Assembly: GCA_005882215.1 (NCBI GenBank)
Contig: VBCK01000116.1
Coordinates: forward strand, 50,678 to 114,677
From: Betaproteobacteria bacterium
Lineage (GTDB): Bacteria; Pseudomonadota; Gammaproteobacteria; Burkholderiales; Burkholderiaceae_F
Direction: 5' to 3'
Length of the DNA: 64,000 nt
A model generated the notes under the pieces. The model did not search any database. It saw only the letters and a program-made list of their open reading frames with translations, and had not been told where the DNA came from. Both the position numbers and the translations under genes were made by a program. Below, piece after piece: positions 19,291-27,793 of the stretch; the stretch's first letter is position 1, and each line of letters begins with the position of its first letter.

Positions 19291-21876
19291 TCAGGCTGCC
19301 GCTTCGGGCCGCTCCTCGCACTGCGCCGCGAAGGTGGCGAGCACCCCGCTGGCCTGTGTCACGCCCAGCGGCCGGGACAGCAGGAAGCCCTGAGCGCAGG
19401 CGCAATCGAGCTGCTGCAGGCGGTCGAGCTGCGCCTTGGTCTCGACCCCCTCGGCGATCACGCGCTTGCCCAGCGCGTCGCCCAGACGAATGATGGCACG
19501 GACGATCTCGCCGCTTTCCTTTGTCTCGCCGATCTGGCGCACGAACGAGCGGTCGATCTTGAGGCTGGTGATCGGCAGCGCCGAAAGGTAGCTGAGCGAG
19601 GAATAGCCGGTTCCGAAATCGTCCACGCTCAGACCGACACCCAGTTCACGCAGTTCCTTCAGCGTGCCGATGACGCTCTCGAGCTGCTGCATCAGCGTGC
19701 TTTCGGTGATCTCCAGCGTCAGGCATGAGGGGGGCACTCCCGCCTCGCGCAGCGACTCGCGCACAAAGGCGGCGAACCGCGGTACGGTCAGGTCCTTGCC
19801 GGAGATGTTGACGTGCACGCCCAGTTCGCGCGACGAAGGGTACTGGTCGTGCCACGCGCGCAGCTGCTGGCACACGCGCCGGATCGCCCAGTGCGTCAGC
19901 TGATTGATCAGGGCCGATTCTTCCGCGACCGGAATGAAGGTTCCAGGGCTGATCTGGCCGCGCTCCGGATGCTCCCAGCGCATCAGTGCCTCGAACCCGA
20001 CCAGCCGGCGTGGTTCGATCCGGTACAGCGGCTGGAATGCCAGCGACAGCTGGTTGGCCTCCAGCGCCTGCTGCAGCTCGCTCTCGAGCCGCAGCCTCTC
20101 GGCCGCCAGCTCGTACAGGCTGGCGTCGAACAGCGCATAACATGCCCTGCCCTTGTTCTTTGCCTTGTACATGGCCAGGTCGGCGTCCCGCATCGCCTCC
20201 TCCGGCGTCTCGTATGAGAGATCGCTGAACGTGATGCCGATGCTGGCGCTGGTGCTGATTTCGGTGCCCGCGATCCGGAAGGGCTCGCGCAGCGCATCCT
20301 GCAGTCGCTCGGCCAGAACCACGGCGTGATGCGTGCCGCCGCGCAGTTCGCTCAGGATCGCGAATTCGTCGCCGCCCAGGCGGGCCACTACGTCGGTTGG
20401 CCGCACGACCTGCTTGATGCGGCGCGCCGCGCGCACCAGGAACTTGTCGCCGGCGCCGTGGCCCATGCTGTCGTTGATACGCTTGAACCGGTCGAAATCC
20501 AGGTACAGGACCGCGAACTGATGCGACGGATCGCGGCGATGCGTTTCGATCGCCTGCGTCAGGCATTCGTAGAAGCGGTTGCGATTCGCGAGGTGCGTCA
20601 GGCCGTCGTGGTAGGCGATGTACTGGAGCCTGCTCTCGGCGAGACGACGGTCGGTGATGTCCTGCACCTGAAAGATCAGGCAGGCCTCCGACTCGTCGGC
20701 ATCGGCGAAGATCGCGCAGTGCAGCAGGATCCACAGCTCGGTGTCTTTGCGCGCGCGGCAGCGCAATTCGAGGATCAGGGCGTCGAGCTGGCGCGTCAAC
20801 ACGGGCTGCAGTTGCGCGTTGAGCGTGTCGGCATCGTCCGGGACCAGGAACTCGCTGAACGGCGCGCCGCACAGGTCCTCGCCCGAGCGTTGCAGCAGGG
20901 TGCACAGCGCGTGATTGGCTCGCAGCAGGCGGCCATCGACCGACACCAGTCCCATGCCGATGGCGGCGTGCGAGAAGGCGCTCTGAAAGCGCTTTTCGCT
21001 GCGCTCGAGCTCGTGCAGGTAATGCGCCTGCTGCGCGGCTTCGCGTTGAGCCGCCTCGGCGCGCTCCCGACTTGAGCGTTCGGTGGCCTCGCGCTCGGTG
21101 GCCTCCTGCTGGGCGAAGTAGTAGTGCAGCGTGGCCAGGAACATGGCGATCATCGGCAGCGCGACGATCAGTGTCGATGCGCCGAACTGACGGAACGCGA
21201 GGTACAGGACGGCGGCCACCGACGCGCTGGCGGCATAGCTCAGGCCGAGCCAGCCGAAACTCTTCAGCCATTCGGCCAGGCTCGGCCACTGTTCCCGCTT
21301 CAGGTAGATGACGATCGCGACCAGCGTCGGACTGACGACGAAATAGCTGGCCGCGAACAGCATCACCGCGGCGAACATCACGCCGTCGCCGGTAATGCCC
21401 GCTCGCGCCAACGAGGCAACCATGCCCTCGAAGGCGTAGCCGCAAGCGAGCATCGCAACTGCGGTGGCGGCCGGGCTGGCGATGCGGCTGGACCAGCGCC
21501 TGGAGGTGCGCCACACGCAGACGGCGGATTCCATCACGGCACCGACGACCGCGGATTCCGTTCCGTGCAGCAGCAGCAGCAGAAATATGAAAATGTCGCC
21601 GGCGGCAATCGAGATTTTGGTCTTCGGCGGGTGCAGCGGAAACATCCCGACCACTGCCGCGACCAGTCCGATGGCGAGCACCTGCCAGATGTTGGCCGGC
21701 GAAAGCGACGAAACCCGAACGGCGGACAGGCCGACCGCCGCCAGACCGCCGGCCACCAGCACGGCCCAATAGCGCGTCGCCGCGGCGTTGTAGTCAGGAA
21801 AGAAGCGCTGGCGGATGCCGCCTGCCTCCGTTTCGAAGGCCGGTGCCGCAGCGGCAACGGTCTGCGCTTCGTTCAT
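19291..21876 (-). CDS. Membrane GGDEF-EAL protein with PAS domain
   Basis: 861 residues. Residues 35-255 hold a multi-TM sensor region, followed by a short coiled coil rich in E/R/A, a PAS domain (about 290-410), GGDEF (about 425-585) and EAL (about 600-850). The synthase motif is intact (RLGGDEFAIL), and the EAL domain keeps FEALMRW, EITES, DDFGTGYSS and IAEGVET, so both c-di-GMP synthesis and hydrolysis are possible. The ATG is only 10 bp from the repaired stop of the upstream subtilase, suggesting a shared transcript. Confidence 0.9.
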   Translation of the reverse strand: MNEAQTVAAAAPAFETEAGGIRQRFFPDYNAAATRYWAVLVAGGLAAVGLSAVRVSSLSPANIWQVLAIGLVAAVVGMFPLHPPKTKISIAAGDIFIFLLLLLHGTESAVVGAVMESAVCVWRTSRRWSSRIASPAATAVAMLACGYAFEGMVASLARAGITGDGVMFAAVMLFAASYFVVSPTLVAIVIYLKREQWPSLAEWLKSFGWLGLSYAASASVAAVLYLAFRQFGASTLIVALPMIAMFLATLHYYFAQQEATEREATERSSRERAEAAQREAAQQAHYLHELERSEKRFQSAFSHAAIGMGLVSVDGRLLRANHALCTLLQRSGEDLCGAPFSEFLVPDDADTLNAQLQPVLTRQLDALILELRCRARKDTELWILLHCAIFADADESEACLIFQVQDITDRRLAESRLQYIAYHDGLTHLANRNRFYECLTQAIETHRRDPSHQFAVLYLDFDRFKRINDSMGHGAGDKFLVRAARRIKQVVRPTDVVARLGGDEFAILSELRGGTHHAVVLAERLQDALREPFRIAGTEISTSASIGITFSDLSYETPEEAMRDADLAMYKAKNKGRACYALFDASLYELAAERLRLESELQQALEANQLSLAFQPLYRIEPRRLVGFEALMRWEHPERGQISPGTFIPVAEESALINQLTHWAIRRVCQQLRAWHDQYPSSRELGVHVNISGKDLTVPRFAAFVRESLREAGVPPSCLTLEITESTLMQQLESVIGTLKELRELGVGLSVDDFGTGYSSLSYLSALPITSLKIDRSFVRQIGETKESGEIVRAIIRLGDALGKRVIAEGVETKAQLDRLQQLDCACAQGFLLSRPLGVTQASGVLATFAAQCEERPEAAA

Positions 21877-21943
21877 TGGGTCGAATCTACGGCTCGCCCA
21901 GCAGGCTCGAATTGTCGAGGCTGGCGACGCCCGGCTGCCCGCT

Positions 21944-22086
21944 CTCGTTCAGCACGACGCCTTCGTTCAGCACGACGCCTTCGTTCAGCACGATGCCTTC
22001 GTTCAACACGACGCCTTCGTTCAGCACGACGCCTCGTTCAGCACGACGCCTTCGTTCAGCACGACGCCTTCGTTCAGCACGACCCC
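21944..22086 (-). repeat. 18-bp tandem repeat array with one 17-bp unit
   Basis: Eight head-to-tail copies of an 18-bp unit: 21944-21961, 21962-21979, 21980-21997, 21998-22015, 22016-22033, 22034-22050, 22051-22068 and 22069-22086. On the minus strand each encodes VVLNEG. Copies 3 and 4 (plus-strand order) carry single substitutions (one gives I for V, one is silent). The sixth is 17 bp, missing one T of a CCTT, which shifts the subtilase frame after three repeats. Confidence 0.95.
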
Positions 22087-24159
22087 GCTGCCGTTGATCA
22101 GCCAGCCCGACAGTGTTGCGGTCGGAATGAACAATCCCGTGCGCCTAAGGTATGAGCTGGAGCCCGCCAGCGATGTCGCCCAGACCACGCCGGGGGTGAT
22201 CAGCACCTGGTCCTGGACGATCGGCCCCTGCGTGATCGATTCCACATAAAAGTTCGGCGTCACGGACGAGGGCCAGTACGTCACCGTCGTGCGCATCGAG
22301 TTCTGGCGCACCCATACGATGCCCGGGTCGTACATCGGCTGATACCGGGTGAACAGCGCTGGTCCGCTCACGAGGTGACTGCCGCCGGCGAACGCGATCC
22401 GGCTCCAGTTGAAGGTCTGGCCGTTGATGGTCGTAACGGGCGACGGCATCGCTTTGCCCGCCGCGAGCAGGTTGTCGCCGGCGTGGATCTGGCCGGTGCT
22501 GATCGCCGTTCCGATATCGGTGCGCAGCGCCTTTGCCAGCCGCACCGCGCCTTCGATGTTCAGCTCGCCGGCCCCCTGCTCGACCAGGAAGTTGCCGGGC
22601 AGCGGCTGCGCCGTGTATTGCAGGATCGCCTTGATCAGCGGCGGCGTCAGGCCGGGATTGGCCTGCAACAGCAAGGCCGCAGCGCCCGCCACCGCCGGGG
22701 CCGCGATCGACGTGCCGCTCAGATCGAGCAGCTGCGCGTTCCACCCCTGCCACGCGCCGCCGTAGGGTGCGGACAGCACGGGATAGGTCGCCGGAAGGTA
22801 GGCCCATTCGAGGGGAGTACCCAGGGTATCCGACCCGAGCGCGCCGACGATCTTGTTGCCCGGAGCCACCAGGTCGGGCTTGATCAGGTTGTCGTACTGG
22901 GTCGTGCCCTTGGCGTCGACGTACCAGCCCCGGCTGGGACCACGCGAGCTGAAGAAGTTGACGCGGTCGTCGGTGCGCGAGACCGTCCCTTTCGTATTGG
23001 CCGACCCGACCGTGATCACCGACGGTTCGTCCCCCGGCGAGCTGATCGAGCCGTAGACTTCTGCGCCGCTGGCATTCTTGCCGAAATTGCCTGCCGCGAC
23101 GACGACGGTGATTCCCGCGGCCACCGCGCTGCGCACCGCGCGGCACAGCGGATCGGTCAGGTAGGTTTCCGTCGAAGCCGCCGCCAGGCTCAGGTTCATC
23201 ACGCGGATGTTGTATTGCTTCGCGTGATAGATGACCCAGTCGATGCCTTCCAGCACGTCGCTCAACTGGCCGGTGCCGCTGGCGCCGAGCACCTTGACGT
23301 CGAACAGGCTGGCATTGGGCGCGATGCCGGTGGAGTCGTGCGATTGGTAGAAGCCACGGCCGGCGGCGACCGAGGCGACATGGGTGCCGTGGCCGTAATA
23401 GTCGGTGCGAAGCAGCCCGGCGATGCCGATCGCCGCCTCGAGATTCGCCAGTAACGAGCTGCCCGGCGCCAGCAGGGCCGACAGGTCGATGCCGAGGGTC
23501 CAGCTCCTGGCGCCGCTTCCGGTCGCGTCCCCCGTCCTCTGCATGTCGACGGCCCGGACCACGCGCGGTGCGCCAGTGGGACCCTTCATGTTCATGTGGC
23601 TCCAGGCGATGCCGGAGTCGAGCACCGCAATGCCGACCCCGGTGCCGTCCAGGCCGCTGTAGGAGGAGCCTCCGAGCAAGGAGCTTGAGTAGGTCCGCAC
23701 CCCGGGGGCAATCGCGCCGGTCGTGTATTCCAGCGTGCTGGCCATGCGCAGGGTCAAGCGGTTCGGCGAGATGCTTTGCACGTCTGACCGCGCGGCGATA
23801 CTGGCCACCTTGTTCGCCGGCAGCACCACCGACAGCGCGGGCACCGACACGAAGTGGTAGTACACGGATCCGCCGTCGGCGAGCACCGCGGCGCGCAGGG
23901 CCGCCAGGCTCGGATCGGTGCTGTTGGAAACGACCAGCGCCTTGACGTAACGCACGCCCAGCAGGTCCGTGGCCCAGTTCAACAGGGGGGTCGTCGGAGC
24001 CAGGATCGCGGTCAGCAGGTCGCCGGCGACCTTGTTCGTGGGGGCTACCTGCGCCCGGGCGGGTGCGCTAAGCAGGGCCCCGGACACGAAAATCGCCGCG
24101 CACAGCGCGACCATGCTGGCGGGCGCGGCGCCGATTCGAAAGTGGCACAACGGCCTCAT
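22021..24159 (-). CDS. Secreted S8 (subtilisin-like) serine protease, frameshifted in C-terminal repeats
   Basis: 712 residues as it stands. A signal peptide ends near APARA-Q. The catalytic triad is clear: Asp in VGIAVLDSGIAW, His in YYGHGTHVASVAAG and Ser in LSGTSIAAPAVAGAAALL. The C-terminus reads three VVLNEG repeats and then ASC and a stop, because one 18-bp DNA repeat is one base short. Restoring that base gives eight VVLNEG copies and a further tail, SGQPGVASLDNSSLLGEP, ending at 21887 (about 757 residues), 10 bp before the GGDEF-EAL gene. The protease should be exported; whether the shortened tail matters is unknown. Confidence 0.88.
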   Translation of the reverse strand: MRPLCHFRIGAAPASMVALCAAIFVSGALLSAPARAQVAPTNKVAGDLLTAILAPTTPLLNWATDLLGVRYVKALVVSNSTDPSLAALRAAVLADGGSVYYHFVSVPALSVVLPANKVASIAARSDVQSISPNRLTLRMASTLEYTTGAIAPGVRTYSSSLLGGSSYSGLDGTGVGIAVLDSGIAWSHMNMKGPTGAPRVVRAVDMQRTGDATGSGARSWTLGIDLSALLAPGSSLLANLEAAIGIAGLLRTDYYGHGTHVASVAAGRGFYQSHDSTGIAPNASLFDVKVLGASGTGQLSDVLEGIDWVIYHAKQYNIRVMNLSLAAASTETYLTDPLCRAVRSAVAAGITVVVAAGNFGKNASGAEVYGSISSPGDEPSVITVGSANTKGTVSRTDDRVNFFSSRGPSRGWYVDAKGTTQYDNLIKPDLVAPGNKIVGALGSDTLGTPLEWAYLPATYPVLSAPYGGAWQGWNAQLLDLSGTSIAAPAVAGAAALLLQANPGLTPPLIKAILQYTAQPLPGNFLVEQGAGELNIEGAVRLAKALRTDIGTAISTGQIHAGDNLLAAGKAMPSPVTTINGQTFNWSRIAFAGGSHLVSGPALFTRYQPMYDPGIVWVRQNSMRTTVTYWPSSVTPNFYVESITQGPIVQDQVLITPGVVWATSLAGSSSYLRRTGLFIPTATLSGWLINGSGVVLNEGVVLNEGVVLNEASC

Positions 24160-24460
24160 GTTGATCCCCTCATCGGGCGCCGGCTCGGGCGCATGTGCCT
24201 TTGGCGGAGCTGTCAGAACCCGTGAAGGCGTCCGGCTCCGCCGCAGGCCGATCCGTCATCTCCCGGTGCGGCCGATCTCGCCCTACCGGGGTTCGGTGGG
24301 GCGGCAGACGCAATCCGGGTAATCCTTGCAGCTAGATCGGCCTCTGAATGCCATCCTTTAGGGAGTTATCGACCGTGGCGCGGCGTTCGGGAGTTTTTTT
24401 GTGTCCTGGACAGAAAACCCGCTGCAACGGGCGCCGGTATCCTGAAACCTGGGCAAAAGC
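24160..24460. other. Divergent intergenic region between subtilase and SDR genes
   Basis: No gene is seen. An 8-bp inverted repeat, GGCGGAGC (24203-24210) with GCTCCGCC (24235-24242), lies 44-83 bases upstream of the protease ATG and would form a hairpin in its 5' leader. Near 24390 there is a short T-run after a G/C-rich stretch. Promoters for both genes must lie here, but I cannot place them with confidence. Confidence 0.4.
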
Positions 24461-25207
24461 ATGCGCAAGGTACTGATCGTTACCGGTGCGAGCCGAGGAA
24501 TCGGAGCCGCGATCGCGCGACTTGCCGCTGCGGGTGGCTATGCCGTGTGCGTGAACTACTTGAACAACCGGGAGGCCGCTGCCGCGGTCGTCGCCTCCAT
24601 CACCGGGACCGGGGGGACCGCGACGGCGTTTCGGGCCAACATCGCGGTCGAGCACGAGGTGCTGCTGCTCTTCGAGCACGTCGATTCGTCGCTGGGGCGC
24701 GTCAGCGCACTGGTGAACAACGCCGGGACACTGGAGAAGCAACGTCGCGTCGAGGATATGGATTCGGAGCGGCTGGCTCGGACTTTCTCCACCAATGTGA
24801 TCGGCGCCTTCGTTTGCTCGCGTGAGGCCGTGCGCCGGATGTCGACCAGGCATGGAGGACCCGGCGGGGCCATCGTCAATATTTCGTCCCGCGCAGCCCG
24901 TCTGGGCTCGCCGGGCGAATACGTCGACTATGCGGCGTCAAAAGCGGCCATCGAAACGCTGACGGTCGGTCTGGCCAAAGAGGTCGCTGCAGAGGGCATC
25001 CGCGTCAATGCGGTGTCGCCCGGAATCATCGACACGGAGATTCATGCGAGCGGTGGCGAGCCGGGGCGTGTCGAGCGGCTGAAAGACTCGATCCCGATGA
25101 GGCGCGCCGGAACTGCCGAGGAGGTCGCCGGGGCGGTCCTCTGGTTGCTGTCGGAAGAGGCCTCCTACACGACCGGGGCGATCATCGACGTCGCAGGCGG
25201 CCGATAA
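24461..25207 (+). CDS. Short-chain dehydrogenase/reductase
   Basis: 248 residues, classical SDR. TGASRGIGAAIA near residue 8 binds the nucleotide, NNAGTLE is the structural motif, and NISS with YAASK (Tyr and Lys four apart) is the catalytic set. The C-terminal TGAIIDVAGGR is typical of the FabG/glucose-dehydrogenase-like group. An asparagine-rich stretch after the first strand and the absence of an acidic residue there slightly favour NADP(H). Substrate cannot be predicted, and no operon partner is present. Confidence 0.88.
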   Translation: MRKVLIVTGASRGIGAAIARLAAAGGYAVCVNYLNNREAAAAVVASITGTGGTATAFRANIAVEHEVLLLFEHVDSSLGRVSALVNNAGTLEKQRRVEDMDSERLARTFSTNVIGAFVCSREAVRRMSTRHGGPGGAIVNISSRAARLGSPGEYVDYAASKAAIETLTVGLAKEVAAEGIRVNAVSPGIIDTEIHASGGEPGRVERLKDSIPMRRAGTAEEVAGAVLWLLSEEASYTTGAIIDVAGGR

Positions 25208-25238
25208 CGCGCGCTTAGCGGTTCTCGTGTTGGCGCCG

Positions 25239-25547
25239 TCAGCCGGGCGAGATCCGGCGCAACTGAGCTCGCAAGCGGTCGAGTTCCTCCAGCACGTCCG
25301 CGACCAGAGCCGCGAGTTCCGGCTCCGCATCGAATGCGATTTCCAGGCGCCGGATTTGCCGCACGCGCGTCAGCTCGCCACTGCCGAAGCGCCATTGCGA
25401 GGGCCGATCGCCCGGCGGGTGCAACCGTCCCTCGAGCACGTGGCTGCACACCCACTCGGGGGTGACCGCGCAGGCGCTGCACAGCTGTTCCAGCGTCAGG
25501 CACGCGTCGTCAAGCGGCGCGCCGATCAGGACGGGTTGCTCAGGCAT
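25239..25547 (-). CDS. cbpM: Chaperone modulator CbpM-like
   Basis: 102 residues, MerR-like helical protein. LTLEQLCSACAVTPEWVCSHVLEGRL and the acidic/leucine C-terminus are typical of CbpM, which binds the J-domain of CbpA and limits its co-chaperone activity. It lies 4 bp downstream of cbpA on the same strand, the usual pairing. Confidence 0.85.
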   Translation of the reverse strand: MPEQPVLIGAPLDDACLTLEQLCSACAVTPEWVCSHVLEGRLHPPGDRPSQWRFGSGELTRVRQIRRLEIAFDAEPELAALVADVLEELDRLRAQLRRISPG

Positions 25548-25551
25548 CGGC

Positions 25552-26499
25552 TCAGCCTCCAGCGGCGGCGCGCGGGTCGAAATTCAACTCGCGTGCCATG
25601 CTTTCATAGAGTTCCCTGGCGCGCGGCGTGTCGGCCGGCGGAAGCACCACGCGCAGATTCAACATCAGGTCGCCCGGCGGATCGCCCGGAACGCCCTTGC
25701 CGCGCACGACCAGCTGGCCGCCAGTCTGCGCTCCTGGCGGCGCGCGTATTTTGAGCGTCTTGCCATCGGGCAACACGACCGGGACCACGGCGCCGAGCGC
25801 GGCTTCCCAGGGCGCGAGCGGCAGTTCCATCACCAGGTCGCGCCCATCGATCCGAAAGCGCGGGTGCGGCTTGAAATGCACTTCCAGGTACAAGTCGCCG
25901 GCCGGGCCCTGCTCGGTGGCGGGCGATCCCTGGCCGGCGAGACGGATCAACTGGCCCTCGCGCACGCCGGCCGGGATCTGCACATCCAGCGTGCGCGTCT
26001 CCAGCGTCACCCGACCCTGGTCGTCCACTTTCGGCACGCGCAGGGTGATTCTCTGTTGCGAGCCGCGCCAGGCGTCCTCGACGTCCAGCAGGATCCTGGC
26101 GTGGTGATCCTCACCGCGCATCCTGGCGCCGCGTCCGCCCGCGTGCCGAGCCTGCCCCATGCGCCCGAACAGCTCGGCGAAGAAGTCGGAGAAGTCCCCG
26201 GCGTCGGCGCCCCCAAACCCCGGGCCCGAGAATTCGAAGCCGGCATCCCAATTAGGCGGCGGTCGAAACTCCTCGCCGGCCGCATGCCCGGAGCCGAGCG
26301 CGTCGTAGGCGGCACGCTTCTCGGGGTCGGACAGCACCGCGTTCGCCTCGTTGATTTCCTTCATCCGCAACTCGGCGTTGGGTTCCTTGCTGACGTCCGG
26401 GTGGTACTTGCGCGCCAGCCGGCGAAACGCCTTCTTGATCTGATCGGCGCTGGCGTCGCGCGGCACGCCCAGGGTTTCGTAATAGTCCTTGAACTGCAA
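25552..26499 (-). CDS. cbpA: DnaJ-class co-chaperone CbpA
   Basis: 315 residues. J-domain at the N-terminus (KDYYETLGVPRDASADQIKK, with the HPD motif in RKYHPDVS), then a G/F-type linker and two C-terminal substrate-binding domains (for example DLYLEVHFKPHPRFRIDGRD). There is no zinc-finger region, so it is CbpA rather than DnaJ. TTG is chosen as start because GGAGG lies exactly 6 bases upstream and the protein then begins directly at the J-domain; an ATG six codons upstream is the alternative. Confidence 0.92.
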   Translation of the reverse strand: MQFKDYYETLGVPRDASADQIKKAFRRLARKYHPDVSKEPNAELRMKEINEANAVLSDPEKRAAYDALGSGHAAGEEFRPPPNWDAGFEFSGPGFGGADAGDFSDFFAELFGRMGQARHAGGRGARMRGEDHHARILLDVEDAWRGSQQRITLRVPKVDDQGRVTLETRTLDVQIPAGVREGQLIRLAGQGSPATEQGPAGDLYLEVHFKPHPRFRIDGRDLVMELPLAPWEAALGAVVPVVLPDGKTLKIRAPPGAQTGGQLVVRGKGVPGDPPGDLMLNLRVVLPPADTPRARELYESMARELNFDPRAAAGG

Positions 26500-26552
26500 C
26501 CCGCGCCTCCAGGGCATGCAAAAATGAGTTGAAGGGTACTCCGGCCAATTGA

Positions 26553-27074
26553 TTGCCGGCCGGATCGAACGGAGGGGCATCGGATGGACACCGAGTTGAA
26601 ATCGTCGCAATCATCGGGGTCGAAGGCAGCGTCGAATCGATCACGCTGTTCAATACGATCCTCAGCCACGCCGACCGCTCGCGTGTCGTGATTCCGAACC
26701 GAAAGGTGATCGGCGAAATCCTGCACAACTATGGACGGATACGGCAGACGCAGGTGACGGTTGGCGTCGCTTATGGGACCGACCTGAAGCTGGCGCTGTC
26801 CACGGTCTCAGATCTTGTGCGGTCAAATTCGCGGGTGCTGGCCGACCCGGCGCCCTTGATTCAGATCACGGCCTTGGGTGACTCCGCGATCGCGATCGCT
26901 GCCAAGCCCTGGGTCGCGGTCGCAGACTACGGACTGGTTGAGAGCGAGTTGAACCTGAACATCGTTGAGGCGATGCGCCGACTCGGCATCGAGATGCCAT
27001 TTCCCCAGTATCAGGTTCACCTACTGGGCGCGCCCGAATCGTCGGCGCCCGGCTCCTCCGGACCGGGCCGGTGA
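26553..27074 (+). pseudogene. 3' remnant of a mechanosensitive channel (MscS) gene
   Basis: About 170 codons match only the cytoplasmic half of MscS: VEGSVESITLFNTIL and VVIPNRKVIGEILHNYG from the beta domain, then the alpha/beta domain ending PFPQYQVHLLG. The three N-terminal membrane helices, including the pore helix, are absent; the frame closes with a stop at 26550 directly upstream. The missing part would run into the divergent cbpA promoter region. A channel cannot form from this piece alone, so it is treated as a remnant. Confidence 0.7.
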
Positions 27075-27080
27075 CGCCTT

Positions 27081-27773
27081 TTACCGGGTCGGCCCGCCTG
27101 AGGCCGGCACCCATCCGAGCTCAGGTCCCAGCACGCTGCGGCAGCGGCCCAGTGTGCGCATGGCAACGCGCACGTCGGCAGCGACGCGGGCCAGTTCGGG
27201 CAACTGGCGCGGACTGAGAACCAGCGAAGCGATCACCGCTGCCAGATCGATGCCACCGTCCCGCCTCATGCCGACGGTGGCCGCCGGCGGCAGGCTGCGC
27301 TCGGCCGGGTCCGATATCACCCGCAATGCGGCGAACGGCCGAGCGGCTGCCAGAGCGAGACGGGCTGCGCAATGCGACTCCATGTCGGCCGCGATTGCGC
27401 CCGTGGCGCAATGGAGTTGCTCCTTGTCGGTGGAGCGAACCAGCGGCGAATCGACGCCGGCCAGCGGCAGCGGGTCGGCGCCTCCCAGCGCGGAGCGCAT
27501 CCGATCGCTCCAGCTCGGGTCCGTTTCGTAGCGAGCCGGCCCGCTGACGACCTCGGCGGGGATCACCAGGGTGCCCGGCGCCGCCCCCGGCCGCAGACCC
27601 GCCGCCACGCCGAAGCTGAGAACCGCCTCGGCACCGTCCGACAGGGCGCGGCGAAGTTCGACCTGGAGCCGGGCCAGGTCGCCGCCGCCGGCGATTACCC
27701 GTCCGGAACCTGGACGGGCCAGGCGGGCTTCAGCCAGCAGCCCCGTTACGACCACCAGAAATTGGCGCGCCAT
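27081..27773 (-). CDS. hpnG: Hopanoid-associated phosphorylase
   Basis: 230 residues of the nucleoside phosphorylase/MTAN fold. HpnG removes adenine from adenosylhopane to give ribosylhopane. Seen: SFGVAAGLRPGAAPGTLVIP, the AIAADMESHCAARLA motif that contacts ribose in this fold, and LRVISDPAERSLP. Last gene of the hpnA-B-C-D-F-G run, 20 bp after shc. Confidence 0.9.
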   Translation of the reverse strand: MARQFLVVVTGLLAEARLARPGSGRVIAGGGDLARLQVELRRALSDGAEAVLSFGVAAGLRPGAAPGTLVIPAEVVSGPARYETDPSWSDRMRSALGGADPLPLAGVDSPLVRSTDKEQLHCATGAIAADMESHCAARLALAAARPFAALRVISDPAERSLPPAATVGMRRDGGIDLAAVIASLVLSPRQLPELARVAADVRVAMRTLGRCRSVLGPELGWVPASGGPTR

Positions 27774-27793
27774 AGGCAGGGCGCGTCAGGACA

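Noticed and set aside
19291..21876. Degenerate GGDEF or EAL domain
   Set aside because: Both catalytic motifs are intact, so there is no reason to call either domain inactive.
21944..22086. CRISPR-like array
   Set aside because: Units are contiguous 18-mers without spacers and lie in the coding end of a protease; no cas genes nearby.
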